Source: Sisyra terminalis (taxonomy: Eukaryota; Arthropoda; Insecta; Neuroptera; Sisyridae). From it: a stretch of 64,000 nucleotides of DNA. Positions 26,601 to 35,849 of this stretch are shown piece after piece. Position numbers and translations under genes: made by a program. The stretch is from NCBI GenBank assembly GCA_958496175.1, contig OY292276.1, positions 16,324,001 to 16,388,000 on the forward strand. The letters are read 5' to 3'. Within the stretch, counting starts at the first letter, position 1. Each line of letters begins with the position of its first letter. The notes under the pieces were generated by a model. That model was not told the origin of the DNA. It searched no databases and worked only from the letters and a program-made list of their open reading frames with translations.

Positions 26601-27023
26601 TTTTGCGTACCAACCGAGATTTGCCGATTAAATGGTATGCTCCGGAAAGTTTACGAGATGGAAAATTTTCTACTCGTTCAGATGTATGGTCTTATGGTGT
26701 TACAATGTATGAGATGTTTTCACTTGGTGAAGAACCAAATTTATCTGTTGTAAATGATAACGACGAGGGACAACAACAACAAAATTTATTAGATGCTCTT
26801 GAAAGTGGCGCGAGGTTTGTAAAATATAAACATTGATTTGTTATGGTTGTTATTTTATTATTTTACTAAAATAGCAATTCTTTACAGGTTATCATGTCCT
26901 CCGACATGTCCACAATCAGTGTATGTTAGAATAATGTATCCCTGTTGGGAAAAACTACCAAGTCAACGGCCTTCGTTTAGTCAAATAAATTTGGATATAC
27001 AAGAATTATTATCTCAATTTTAA
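14625..27023 (+). CDS. hop: Janus tyrosine kinase (Hopscotch-type JAK), 15 exons
   Basis: Exons: 14625-15184, 15884-16061, 16117-16367, 16430-16549, 16608-16957, 23760-23887, 23944-24174, 24233-24357, 24413-24566, 24624-24771, 25444-25664, 25726-26034, 26236-26403, 26465-26814, 26888-27023. Phases agree throughout, giving 1142 residues, the usual JAK length. Order: FERM (about 10-325, with SFVSLLDGYYRL), SH2-like (about 325-440, starting CHGPIG), JH2 pseudokinase (about 487-765), a Ser-rich linker, and JH1 kinase (about 870-1135). JH1 has GQGFYGEV (875-882), Lys903, Glu920, HRD (993-995), DFG (1013-1015) and paired activation-loop Tyr1025/1026. JH2 has HGK instead of HRD (613-615) and DSG instead of DFG (637-639), so it should lack normal catalysis. 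JAKs bind cytokine-receptor tails at the membrane and phosphorylate receptor and STAT. The start could also be Met7 (14643). Intron 5 (16958-23759) houses another gene. Confidence 0.93.
15348..15543. mobile_element. MITE with inverted termini in JAK intron 1
   Basis: About 195 bp bounded by imperfect inverted repeats. The left arm (15348-15386) reads TTTAGCACACCC then AATCTGGCAA. The right arm (about 15507-15543) reads TTGCCAGATTGG then GGTGTGCTAAA. Roughly 30 positions pair across the arms. No coding content lies between them. The superfamily is unassigned because target-site duplication is not clear. Confidence 0.65.
17239..17394 (-). mobile_element. tRNA-derived SINE, copy A
   Basis: On the minus strand the copy begins GCCTATCGGTGGACGAGTGG, an A-box-like tRNA head. 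It continues through CCAAAACTGGTA to a B-box-like GGTTCGATTCTCG. A ~90-bp tail ends in GCGACGGTAAATA. It shares head and tail with the copies at 17416-17570 and 45055-45214, which defines a family. Confidence 0.7.
17416..17570 (-). mobile_element. tRNA-derived SINE, copy B
   Basis: A second copy in the same orientation starts about 20 bp beyond copy A. The head reads GCCTACTGGTGACCGAGTGG; the B-box is degraded (GGTTTGATCCTTG). The tail matches copy A closely, including GACTGTAGTAGTTATAAAGC. The head-to-tail arrangement suggests either insertion next to copy A or tandem duplication. Confidence 0.7.
17612..18070 (+). pseudogene. Decayed copy of a multi-copy arthropod protein, probably transposon-derived
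   Basis: Translated fragments include WQMGGDFKILSMLLEQQSG with LTKFPC, then LKVGEKNVLHETLV, PPFHQLGLIKQF, and finally RRLMVDPQFITAMM with WIAFKEVLEKFL. They lie in order but in different frames with internal stops. I recall this pattern from a protein found in many near-identical copies in arthropod and cnidarian genomes. It is usually annotated only as uncharacterised and is likely mobile-element encoded. The copy is clearly non-functional. Family identity rests on memory and should be checked by a translated search. Confidence 0.55.
18071..18394 (+). other. Region immediately upstream of the nested kringle gene
   Basis: A 324-bp AT-rich stretch sits between the decayed transposon gene and the start codon at 18395. 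It should hold the promoter or 5' UTR of the nested gene, but I see no distinctive motif. Confidence 0.3.
18395..22645 (+). CDS. Kringle / FA-methyltransferase-like / TSP1 / Ig transmembrane protein, nested in JAK intron 5
   Basis: Two exons, 18395-20588 and 20778-22645, join in phase 1 to give 1353 residues. Order: signal peptide (1 to about 21); kringle 1 (Cys33-Cys117, GPWCY) and kringle 2 (Cys122-Cys216, GGPWCF); two domains resembling the farnesoic acid O-methyltransferase-like fold (about 221-376 and 382-525, each ending W-x(2,3)-FC); kringle 3 (Cys541-Cys627) and kringle 4 (Cys632-Cys716, GGPWCY). Exon 2 has two more FA-methyltransferase-like domains (about 733-1025) and a TSP1 repeat (about 1036-1088, WSDWSSWQCTVTCGGG). 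Next are an Ig-like domain lacking its first cysteine, a canonical Ig-like domain, a transmembrane helix (about 1318-1339) and a 14-residue basic tail. It should be a type I surface protein with no visible enzyme. The ligand is unknown. There is no kinase, so it is not a ROR receptor. Confidence 0.88.
20616..20735. mobile_element. Short inverted-repeat element inside the kringle gene's intron
   Basis: About 120 bp with inverted ends: TACCTCGATTTA at 20616 and TAAATCGAGGTA ending at 20735, which is exact over 12 bp. It makes up most of the 189-bp intron. A flanking TA on the left side would fit a Tc1/mariner-type MITE, but the duplication on the right is unclear. Confidence 0.6.
22750..23580. 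repeat. Two-copy tandem duplication (~400-bp unit) in JAK intron 5
   Basis: Shared blocks recur in order, including TCGTAATTCTG, AGTTCAGTATTGGCGG (22935 and 23341) and GGAAAGAATT (23114 and 23548). Offsets of 395-434 bp drift because of small insertions, including an A-run near 23260. The copies are about 85-90% alike by eye. No coding potential was seen. Confidence 0.75.
24772..25443 (+). other. JAK intron 10 (672 bp)
   Basis: This intron lies between the end of the pseudokinase domain and the Ser-rich linker exon. It has open frames on both strands (about 80-124 codons), but none resembles a protein and the splice phase across it is consistent. I see nothing else in it. Confidence 0.6.
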
Positions 27024-27495
27024 TATTTATAGACTTTATAGTTTATTAAATATAACAAATTTTATAATGTTATGTTGAAGTTCTTTGTTTTTATTGTAAA
27101 AAGACTGGATATTCAATTTTACAACTATTCTTTTAAAAACTAAAATAATTAATGTGTAAGTACGTATCGTTAACTTTAAATAATTAAAACTATAGCTCTT
27201 GCCATAAAATATATTTAAATCCTAAAAAGCTACGTACTATGTGATTTTTAGAAATAAAATTACTTATTAAATGCTTTTATAAAACAAAATAAATGTAGCA
27301 CATTAAACATAAATATCACCAATTTAAAGTCATCGACATACAAAACATATTGAGCTTAAAGTTGACTTTAATAACGTTTAATACTTTTAGTAATTTGTTA
27401 CCTCATTATTAAATTTATGAATACTTTTTGTTTTGTATGTCTTACACTATTTCCATTATCGATTTTCACAATTTGAAAACCATTTCAACTATAAC

Positions 27496-27793
27496 TTAAG
27501 GTAGTTTGAGTGCCGTTGTAATTTACCGAAAATTTGTTCATTTCTTAAATTAAGTATATCCAAACCGATTTTAGAAATTTCACCGTATAACCACTTCGTT
27601 CTGAAAATGAAAAAATAACTCCTTAACTGAAATTTTAAATTCATCATAAAATTTTATTTAAAAAAAGAGTAAAAATATATTTAAAACAAATTGTGTGTTG
27701 ATGTCACATATGAATTAGAATTCGTGCACTACGATTCGAACTTTGGAATTCTACTGTATATCATGGCAGAGTACGGCACTCGCACTACCTTAA
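27496..27793. mobile_element. MITE with TTAAGGTAGT termini
   Basis: About 298 bp. The left end (27496) reads TTAAGGTAGTTTGAGTGCCG. The right end (27793, read inward on the minus strand) reads TTAAGGTAGTGCGAGTGCCG, matching 18 of 20 positions. Both ends begin with TTAA, as expected for piggyBac-like insertion. No coding region lies inside. Confidence 0.7.
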
Positions 27794-28167
27794 AAATAAT
27801 TCTGCATCATTTTAAAGTTAAATACTCAATAGGTAATAAAAAGAAATACACTAAAAAATAAATTTAAATTTTTTTATAAACTCATGTTTAGAACACAACC
27901 CTATGTGCTTTGATTTTAAAAATTACCGAATTTATAAAACAATAATTGTAGTGCAATATTAATAAAAAACAAAATTGTACCTGACTAAAAAGAAATACGT
28001 ACAACATAGATTTGTTAAAATATTATTAAACAGTTACGTTTTTATTGTATTGAAAATTAAGAAACAATTATTTTTATTTTACTTTTAATATTATAGAATA
28101 TATTCATTGTAATGTTTATACATATTTCTGCTCAATTTTTTTCTGCAAATTTTAGTAACTATTTTAA

Positions 28168-28475
28168 CCCTTAGACCATGCATGTATGGACATGCAATGC
28201 TCAAAAGCTACCATTTGCAGGCTGCACCTATAAATTAGAAATCATAATAATTACGTCATATAATGACTTGATCAAGCACAACCCGTATTAACCAAGTGGT
28301 TAATTTAATAGTGTTAACACCAACTAGCATATTGTCAGGTGCTGCAACGAATCGGAAAACATCGATTAATATCAAAAGTCGTCATTTCTCAATTGTACTA
28401 TACAATGTCATTATTATGAACAGTCTACCGTCAAGGTTTTCTATGACTAAATCCATTTTCTGTATGGTCTAAGTT
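28168..28475. mobile_element. piggyBac-like MITE flanked by TTAA
   Basis: TTAA occurs at 28164-28167 and 28476-28479. The inner ends are CCCTTAGACCATGCATG on the left and, inverted, AACTTAGACCATACAG on the right. The shared terminus is CTTAGACCAT. TTAA target duplication with a C-rich end is the hallmark of piggyBac elements. The interior is non-coding. Confidence 0.7.
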
Positions 28476-28479
28476 TTAA

Positions 28480-29408
28480 CCAGTTAAAATTTTTATATGG
28501 AAGTTCATAAAAATGGAAAAAATATTTTAAAAATTTAAAAGCTTAGAACACATTTTACAAAAATTATTTGTTGGGGAAAATAGCCAAAGTTCGAGAAAAT
28601 TGAGGTAAAAATAAACTGTTTCAAATCTAATGAACAAAGGCCATAAATTAATTTTTCGTTATTTACAGTAGAAAATTAATTTTAAATAAATAAAAAATGG
28701 TATGTTAATTTTTATTTACTGGTATAGAGTAGTATTATAGCATCATAGCATGTTAAATTGTGCCATAAAATATGTAATAGATAACTTTTCAAGCAAACGA
28801 TTAGGAATATTTATTACAATTTAAGCACTATTTTGCCATATTACATAGATTTTAGTTTAATCAGTAAATTTGGGGAAAATGAATTTTTGGCAAGTGAGAT
28901 TGTACACATAAAATGTATACCTTTCCGAACTATTGATGTATGTAATACACTTTAATTCATATGTTATCTATGGTTATTATTAAATATAGGGGGTAACGCT
29001 GATACATAGATATTCTGTGAAAAGTATATAAAAATTATACACAACCTATAAATGCTGGAGTATTTTGGTGAACGGTTATAATATAATTTTATTACAATGT
29101 AATTATTAATACGATGTATCTTTTGTAAATATTTGTAAAATATGATTGTTAAAACACTTATGATGTTTATGATAAATGTCTTTAACAAATAAACTCATTT
29201 TAAACTAAATGTTCTAAAATACGTTTTTTTTTAATAAAAGATATAAACCATGAGTTTAAGAGAAATCAAATTTATTGATTCGTGTTTAATAAAAAAATAT
29301 TCTAAGAAAACATTCTATTACATGTAGCTGTGACACGATATATCACGAAGGAATTTGTTAAAATTAGCATTAATCCAACAAAGTTACCATTTGCAAACTG
29401 TTACTTAG
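28480..29408. other. AT-rich DNA downstream of BAG2
   Basis: No gene or clear element was recognised between the TTAA-flanked MITE and the 3' end of the BAG2-like gene. It includes the probable 3' UTR of BAG2 nearest 29408. Confidence 0.4.
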
Positions 29409-32000
29409 CTACATTAATCGATCCATTTCATCAATATAATTGAGTAAACCATAAAGACGTTTTTTAATTCGTTTTTGATCATCCAAAGTACAACCTAAGA
29501 GAGCAGTTTCAAAATTTTTATCCGTTATTCCTTGCACCAGATGTTCGGAACAGGCATTCATGTAGGCTATGCATCGAGATTTGGTTCCATCGACATCCGA
29601 TCTAAGACCGATTACCAAACTATCGATGAAATGGTTAACTTGGAATAGAGCATCTTCTTGGGTTCGATCCCTAGTCGTTCGAACGGAAATATCAACAGTT
29701 AGGCACCGGGCTGTAACTCGATCTGCATACCGTTGAATATCATCCTTTTCAACTGAAAAAATACAAATATTTATTATTAGAACTAAGTTATAAATCGATA
29801 ATTTTTAAAAATGCCATAATACACATTCATGTATGAATATTGGATAACATAAACTTAATATCTGCATAATTTTAATGGCCACTCAAATTTCTAAAATTAT
29901 TCATGGGGAAATTTAAATAACATTACATACGCAAAGAATTTTGATATTGAGTATCGAGTTTATCTTACTCTAATGCAGTGGTTCCCAAACGATTTTGAAC
30001 CATGCTCCATCTAGGCATTTCTAAAATCCTGATGCTCCCCCTCGTGATATTTAAAATTTTAGTTATTCACCTGAAGAAAACTTAAAAGACCATTAACGTG
30101 GTATCTAAACAAGCTTCCAAAGAATAAGTCATTCATGAAAGAGAAAAATAAAAAATGAAAGAACAGTTAAATAAATAAAATTTCTAAACATATAATAGAG
30201 AACTGAAATGTAGAAATAGCAAATATTCGAATGAAACATTATTCTGAAATGAATAAAAAACAATTCACTGTTAATAACTCATTCTCGAATTACTCAATAG
30301 TCTTTGGTATAGTCAACCGATGGGTGCATTTCCTGCCCATAACCCACCAATATATTGCCATGTCCCACCGGTGGGGTCTGCGCCCCACGTTGGAAATGAC
30401 GGCTGTAATGGTATATTTTTAGCATATATTTTGCTTTACAGCAAAAACTGTAAGAACTTAAGATAAAGGATTTTGAATACTGGATCTGTTAAAAAGAGGA
30501 CTGAACAATTCTGTTCCAAAGAATTTCACCAGGGATAGACAGCATTGGAGGGAAGAACTCAGCTACACGGGAAACTAAAGAAAAAATATGGGAAGTAAAA
30601 AGGCGTCCAAATCGATTTTTAAAATACGGTATTTATTTACATTTGAAGCAAATTAATAGGTAATTCACGTGATTTTTGGGTGATTTCATAGTATTTCAGT
30701 TTTTTTTTTCAATTACAGCATACAACTTACGATGCATGATTTACTGACTGTAAACATGTATCTCATTGTTAGATTTTGAACAGTAAAAGTGGTAATGAGG
30801 GAAGGGAAAGTGATGAAGAGAAGAATGTCTCGACCGTAGCGAATTAAAAATGTCTACAGAAGTATACGAATATACATGTAACTTCTTCGGTGAAGGAGGT
30901 CATAAATTGATTCAATTTGCTATTTTTGTCAGCAATAATGATATTATTTTGCTGACTCAGGAAAGAGGACTAAATAACACTTTAGGAGATATATACAAAA
31001 AAACTGTAAATCGGAATGTACACAGTGGTGAGCTGGAGTGGGCTCGTGAGTTCATTGTTAAATTTTCTGAAATTTTTTCGAGCCCACCGTAAGAAGTAGG
31101 TTCTTAGAGTTTTCACGATCTCAATCTATCGTTTACCGGTTTATTTATTATTTGTGTACAACTAGTTGGATGTTAGGCAACCAAAGTTGTCTTCTAGGTG
31201 TTCATGAAAATAGTTTGTTTCTTTAAACTTTTGATACAAATTATTTATAAAAATAAGGGTTTTTCAACCCCCTCCCTGACACTATTTTTGGGTAGCGAAC
31301 CCATTGTTAACATTTTTCCAGCACACCACTGAGTGTACGTAACTTGGAGAGTGACCATTGTTTGTTGTACTTTTTTTATTCGCTAGTCCGAAACTACTTT
31401 CTTCTCCTTAACTTTGTTACTATACAAAATTCTATAACCGTTGCTTGTTAAATTTATAAAATGTATATTATGATAGAAATTGTCCCCTTGAAATTAATAA
31501 ATACTATTATAATATTCAGAAATCACTAAACTTCCACAAATGGGTTCATTTTGGTTTGGAATCTCAACTTTATTCAATAACTATGAAAAATAAACTGAAA
31601 TTGTTAAGATATAGTCAGTGTTTTTTAACAATACTTACATTCTGTTAATGCATTCATATTGTCCGATTGGCGAATAGTATCCAACGATGACAAAAGGTGG
31701 TCTTTTTCTTCTTCGAGTCGAGCGGCATCCTTCCGCATTTTTTCTACCTGACTTTCAATACTATCCAATAACGCAACTAATTGATCTTTAGCAGTCATTG
31801 TTTTAGACATTTCACACGCAATTTCATCGATTTGTGGCAAAGGGTATCGATCTGAAACTACGTATTGGAATATGATTTTAGCGCATTCCACACATGAATT
31901 AGTTCATTTAAATGTTTAAAATCAATTTGTAGATAAGTTTAAAATATAATACACCTGTTTCCGTGCATATTTTCACACAATTAGAAATTTCGATACTCAT
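29409..32000 (-). CDS. BAG2: BAG2-like Hsp70/Hsc70 cochaperone
   Basis: Three minus-strand exons: 31955-32000, 31639-31851 and 29409-29752. Both junctions keep frame (phase 1 each), giving 200 residues, close to vertebrate BAG2 (about 210). The middle exon encodes a charged coiled-coil (LLDSIESQVEKMRKDAARLE and onward). The last exon carries the BAG2-type C-terminal region (RCLTVDISVRTTRDRT, then TLDDQKRIKKRLYGLL). BAG2 binds the nucleotide-binding domain of Hsp70, promotes ADP release and inhibits the CHIP ubiquitin ligase; this is family knowledge. Exons 2 and 3 are secure by similarity. The first 15 residues depend on a GTGTAT donor and are less sure. Intron 2 (1.9 kb) holds hAT debris and an unrelated plus-strand frame. 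Confidence 0.82.
29976..30402. mobile_element. Non-autonomous hAT element with 8-bp target duplication
   Basis: The left end is CAGTGGTTCCCAAAC. The right end inverted is CCGTCATTTCCAAC, a diverged match. The flanks CTCTAATG (29968-29975) and CTGTAATG (30403-30410) agree at 7 of 8 positions, as expected for a hAT target duplication. The interior near the right end has the GGTGGGG...GCGCCCC palindromic sequence common in such elements. It sits in BAG2 intron 2. Confidence 0.65.
30850..31092 (+). CDS. Hypothetical 80-residue protein in BAG2 intron, opposite strand
   Basis: An uninterrupted frame starts at an ATG preceded by AAAA and ends at a TAA. It lies antisense within BAG2 intron 2. The composition is protein-like (mixed hydrophobic strands, few low-complexity runs), unlike most AT-rich chance frames here. 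I see no splice sites that clearly extend it, no signal peptide and no motif I can name. It could be a small intronless gene, a fragment of a retrocopy, or part of a transposon remnant, since hAT debris lies on both sides. No function is proposed. Confidence 0.3.
   Translation: MSTEVYEYTCNFFGEGGHKLIQFAIFVSNNDIILLTQERGLNNTLGDIYKKTVNRNVHSGELEWAREFIVKFSEIFSSPP
31262..31331 (-). mobile_element. hAT terminal fragment
   Basis: On the minus strand the end reads CAGTGGTGTGCTGG and then AATGGGTTCGCTACCC, typical of short hAT-element termini. I could not find the opposite end, so this is a fragment. Confidence 0.45.
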
Positions 32001-33144
32001 ATTTTAACACAATTTAATAAAGCACGAATAATTTCAATTGTTTTCGCAGTGGAAAGTAATCAATCAATAATTGTTATAAAACTTGCATTTAAAGGCGAGA
32101 ACATAGAAATATTATATGATCACTAAGAACGGTAATATAAGGATCTATGAGTGATAGTTGTTCAATGTCATAACTTAATATTGTTGTTTTGACCATAATA
32201 GAGCATACCCGTACCGCCTAGAGAGGTGCTTGGTCCTGTCTCATAGTTGGAGTCCACTTCCATGTTCCAATTATCCGTGAAGGGCAATCGAAATGAATGC
32301 TTCACTAACGTTATTGTAATTTACACCAGTTCTTTAAATATAAAAAAAATGTTGGACTTTTATTTATCACAATTGATATTTAACTTTTTAAACTATCAAA
32401 AACCTAGTTAACCGGTAACTTGTATTAAACACATACGAATGATTTCGGACGTTACAATCGGCTGGCATTACCAACCTGTTCACTATCCGTCACAGACTGC
32501 CGTGACATTTGGCCAGGTTACCAACCTTATATATCTTTTGTATCATCTATCTTTTTTGCACTCATTTACTTTAGTATTAAATTTAATTGAAATGATGAAA
32601 TTAGTTAAGTTTTAAGAGATTTTGAAAATATTTTACAAAGCAACAAAAAAGAAATTTACAAGCAATTTTTACAATTTTAAATAATAAAAATAGAATATCT
32701 CCAAAATATTAAAAATCGGATATAAAATAAATATCGCTTAAGGATAGAAAATACTAGAATTTGCTCGAGAAATCTAGAAGTAAATAGAATCAAATGAATA
32801 CAATACAAAGGACCCAGAAATTTTTGTTCGATCGCTGTCTGGAAAAAAAGATTAAACGGATTAAACATTTTTTAAAACTTATTGTAAAATTATATTTAAA
32901 TGCCTATTGTTTTCATTATATAATTATATTTCTGATAGAATTTTTGCACGTTTGAAAAATACAATAAGAAATTGTGAACCGACGTCCAAGCTGGTCAAAG
33001 TGATTTGTTTTTATTATTGACGATTTAAATCAATTTTATTAATTAAATAAACTTTATTCAATAGATAAATTTTTCCTTCCCTTTGTAATGCTGCTTGACC
33101 TGTATGATTTATAGTATCTATAGTCTCGATAGAATAAATGAATT

Positions 33145-33310
33145 ATCTATACTAATGTAACTAATATATAAAATTCTTGTGTTCGTTTGTAAATTTTAAT
33201 TTTCAATCCAATTTTTAAAATTTTTGTGTCTGTGGATCTTCTTATAACTAAAGAACAAAACAACCGATTTTAATTAGTTGAATACGCTAATAGTTAGCAC
33301 AGTAAACTCT
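33145..33310 (+). mobile_element. Helitron-like (non-autonomous) fragment
   Basis: It opens TCTATACTAATGTAAC then ATATATAAAATTCTTGTG, the start common to many insect Helentron-type elements. Further in is CTAAAGAACAAAACAACCG, which parallels a segment at about 47282. Boundaries are approximate; there is no Rep/helicase coding. Confidence 0.35.
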
Positions 33311-33596
33311 TTTCAAAGTGCAAAAATTATCTTTCTAAAATATAAACATGTTAATACCTTAACAAATATTGTCATTGTAGCCTATATACGTACCATATTT
33401 TAACAGCAGTGGTTAACGTCTTTGATCTGAATGCAAAGAAAGCTAAGAGGTTGAATTCTCATGGTATCCTTTTTTATTTATTTTCCTACTGCAAAAATGT
33501 GATTAATAGATCCTTAAAGGTTGCTCAAGCAGAACATAGTAGTAATAATAAAGCTTATAGTACTAATGTTTCAAAAATGTAATTCCGGTTTATTAA

Positions 33597-33650
33597 CTTA
33601 TATAATATATAAAATCGTTTGTCCTGACTGACTCATGATATATGAAAGTG
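33597..33650 (+). mobile_element. Helitron-like end fragment
   Basis: TATAAAATCGTTTGTCCTGA followed by CTGACTC is the same short end that appears inverted at 37139-37172. The shared ~28 bp imply a family of dispersed elements. Confidence 0.4.
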
Positions 33651-34375
33651 TATTCCTTATATGATTTAGTCATTTGATAAGAAAGATTGTTATAAATTGG
33701 CAAAGAGGTAACAAAGTTTGTATGGAATTAGTTGTGGTCTGATCAACAATTGAAATTTCAAATTTAATAATCAAAGTACCGTCAAATCCGAAATATTATT
33801 ACGGCTTTATATAAACCACAGTTGATCTATATTTGTAAAGAAAATAACATTTTCGATAGTATTTTTGGAAGGTTCACTAAAATCTGAGCTATTTGGTATT
33901 CTAAATTCACTCACACTAAATTATTGTTATCGGAGCTATTTAATTGGTTTGTTTGTTTTTGTATCATAACTATTTATTGAGTATACAACTAAAATATTAA
34001 GTGTTCTGTAAAAAATGTATAGTGATCAGGAGCTTGAAAGAAAGTATACGTTACTTAAGAAACACTTTATCTTGTTAGAATATATAATGCCATTTTTCAT
34101 TCCATTGATAACCCACTCTATTTATTTCTAATTATACAGTCTTTGTAAAACATAATCTCACTAAACATAAAACGATAGTAAAAAATTAATTTATACTTTC
34201 ATAAAAACTAATATAGAGCTTCCTATTTATACTGCATAAAAAAGTTTGGAGATCAATTTAATTTTTAATAATTATTTGCAGTTGTGAAGTAATAACTATT
34301 GAACTTAAGTTTGAGCACCCAAACTTTGAAAATCATTATATATAGAAAATAAATATAAGTATTACTAGTTTTTAT

Positions 34376-35849
34376 TTAAAAGTATATTAGTCTTGCATCA
34401 GCTGGTGTTTGCTCTACAGGGCAGTAAGGACATTTTAATCTGTAAAAATAAGTCTTTAGTCAAGTGAAATTATTTTTCTGAAACAATTTTTACTTATTGC
34501 CATTTGATAATTTGTTCAACGCATCTCTAGATATTACATGACCGCATATAAGTCGCATTGGTGGATTATTTTCAGTGGACTGTTGTCTTAAAATAGGACA
34601 AGCGAAAACTGAATGATATCTGTTATCATTGCCCAGATCAATTTCAATCTGTAATAACGTTAAAAATTATTATAAATAACTAAAAAATTAAAATAAACTT
34701 ACCGGTAGTTCATCTTTGCCGTTCCATATACCAGTTACTTGTCTTTGAGACATAACTTGTTTAATATTAAGTAAAGCTGGTAAAGCTGTGCAACCAGCAT
34801 TTACACAAATAGCCAAAGGGCTGTCTACGCTAAGTCCTAATAAAGCACAAGCATCTTTTGTAAAAACTTCATAAATTTCAATCCATAATTCTGGATCAAG
34901 AAGATAACTGTAGGGAGATGAGCTTATTCCTTTTGGTAAATATAAAAACATACCCATTAAACTTTGTATATCTGAAAAATAAATTTATAGGTATTATGAT
35001 TGATGAGTATTGGCAGAATTATCATTTTAAAATACCTTTTTCATGCCTATTTACAAACTGGTTAAAATATAATCTTGCATATGCAATTGCTTGTCCTTGT
35101 TTTGCGGGTCCTTCTTGAATAAGATTTATAAAACGTAGACGATGAAGTTTGAATTCTAACGACGAATTTTGTGCTTCTAAACTTTCACGATGCTGTTTGG
35201 CCCATTCTAGTGCAGGATCCAAGTCTTTTCGTTTAAGGCAATCTAGTATATGGTTAAGTTCTATAAAAGGCTCTTTGCATTCTTCATTATATTTTATTCC
35301 TGATTCCTAAAATAACCATTTGAAAAAGATTAAGGTGTGATTCCAGTTTCGTTGTTTCTTACCAGTGCTAATTCATCTGCAACATCTTGTAAACCTTGTC
35401 GATAAAAATGTTGACAAATCACTTGATTTAATAGTTGAATTTTTTCGTTGCCTGAAAAAACATCTTCGCGACTAGTAGCAGCAAAATCAGCTACAAAATT
35501 TCTGTCGATTGCTTTTCCAACTTTTGAGACAGTGCTGTGTAAATCTCGATGATCTGTGGCTAAACGTTGCACGGCTTCTTTGATTCTAACCATAGCATCG
35601 GTCAAAACTCCAACTTGTCGTGGATTCAGTTCTTCGTTTGGAGATACTGTAATAAAATTAAAAAAAAAAATCATAAGTATTTAATTGTTTCAATACGCAA
35701 TAGACCAAGGCACCATTGTCTAATGCTGCTTTTAATTCGTCTGTAAGAACAGTAACTTCTTGTAGTACACGATCTGCATTTTCACTAATTCCACCAAACT
35801 TTAAAAGAACTCGATCAATTTCTCGTTCCACAGCAGCACAAGCATCCAT
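34376..35849 (-). CDS. RMND5A: RMND5/Gid2 homologue, E3 ubiquitin ligase subunit of the CTLH complex
   Basis: Six minus-strand exons: 35714-35849, 35363-35646, 35036-35306, 34703-34971, 34494-34648, 34376-34439. Phases agree and the product is 392 residues, matching RMND5A/B. Diagnostic stretches run from the start ([20 protein letters not shown]) through the CTLH/CRA middle ([33 protein letters not shown]). The end is a Gid-type degenerate RING ([34 protein letters not shown]-terminal Tyr-Phe). In the CTLH/GID complex RMND5 pairs with MAEA through these RING domains to ubiquitinate targets; that role is family knowledge. Introns are 54-203 bp apart from the one at 34972-35035 (64 bp). The gene is complete. 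RMND5A versus RMND5B cannot be separated, since insects usually have a single copy. Confidence 0.95.

Larger units (their letters stand above)
32001..34375. other. Intergenic DNA between BAG2 and RMND5
   Basis: The first part (32001-32560) is the probable promoter side of BAG2. It has two GC-richer patches (32200-32300 and 32445-32530) without recognisable genes. The rest is AT-rich and holds Helitron-like fragments. No coding region is supported. Confidence 0.45.

Noticed and set aside
32440..32530. Two GC-richer blocks sharing ACCAACCT-type sequence
   Set aside because: They are short direct similarities only; no element ends or regulatory identity could be supported.
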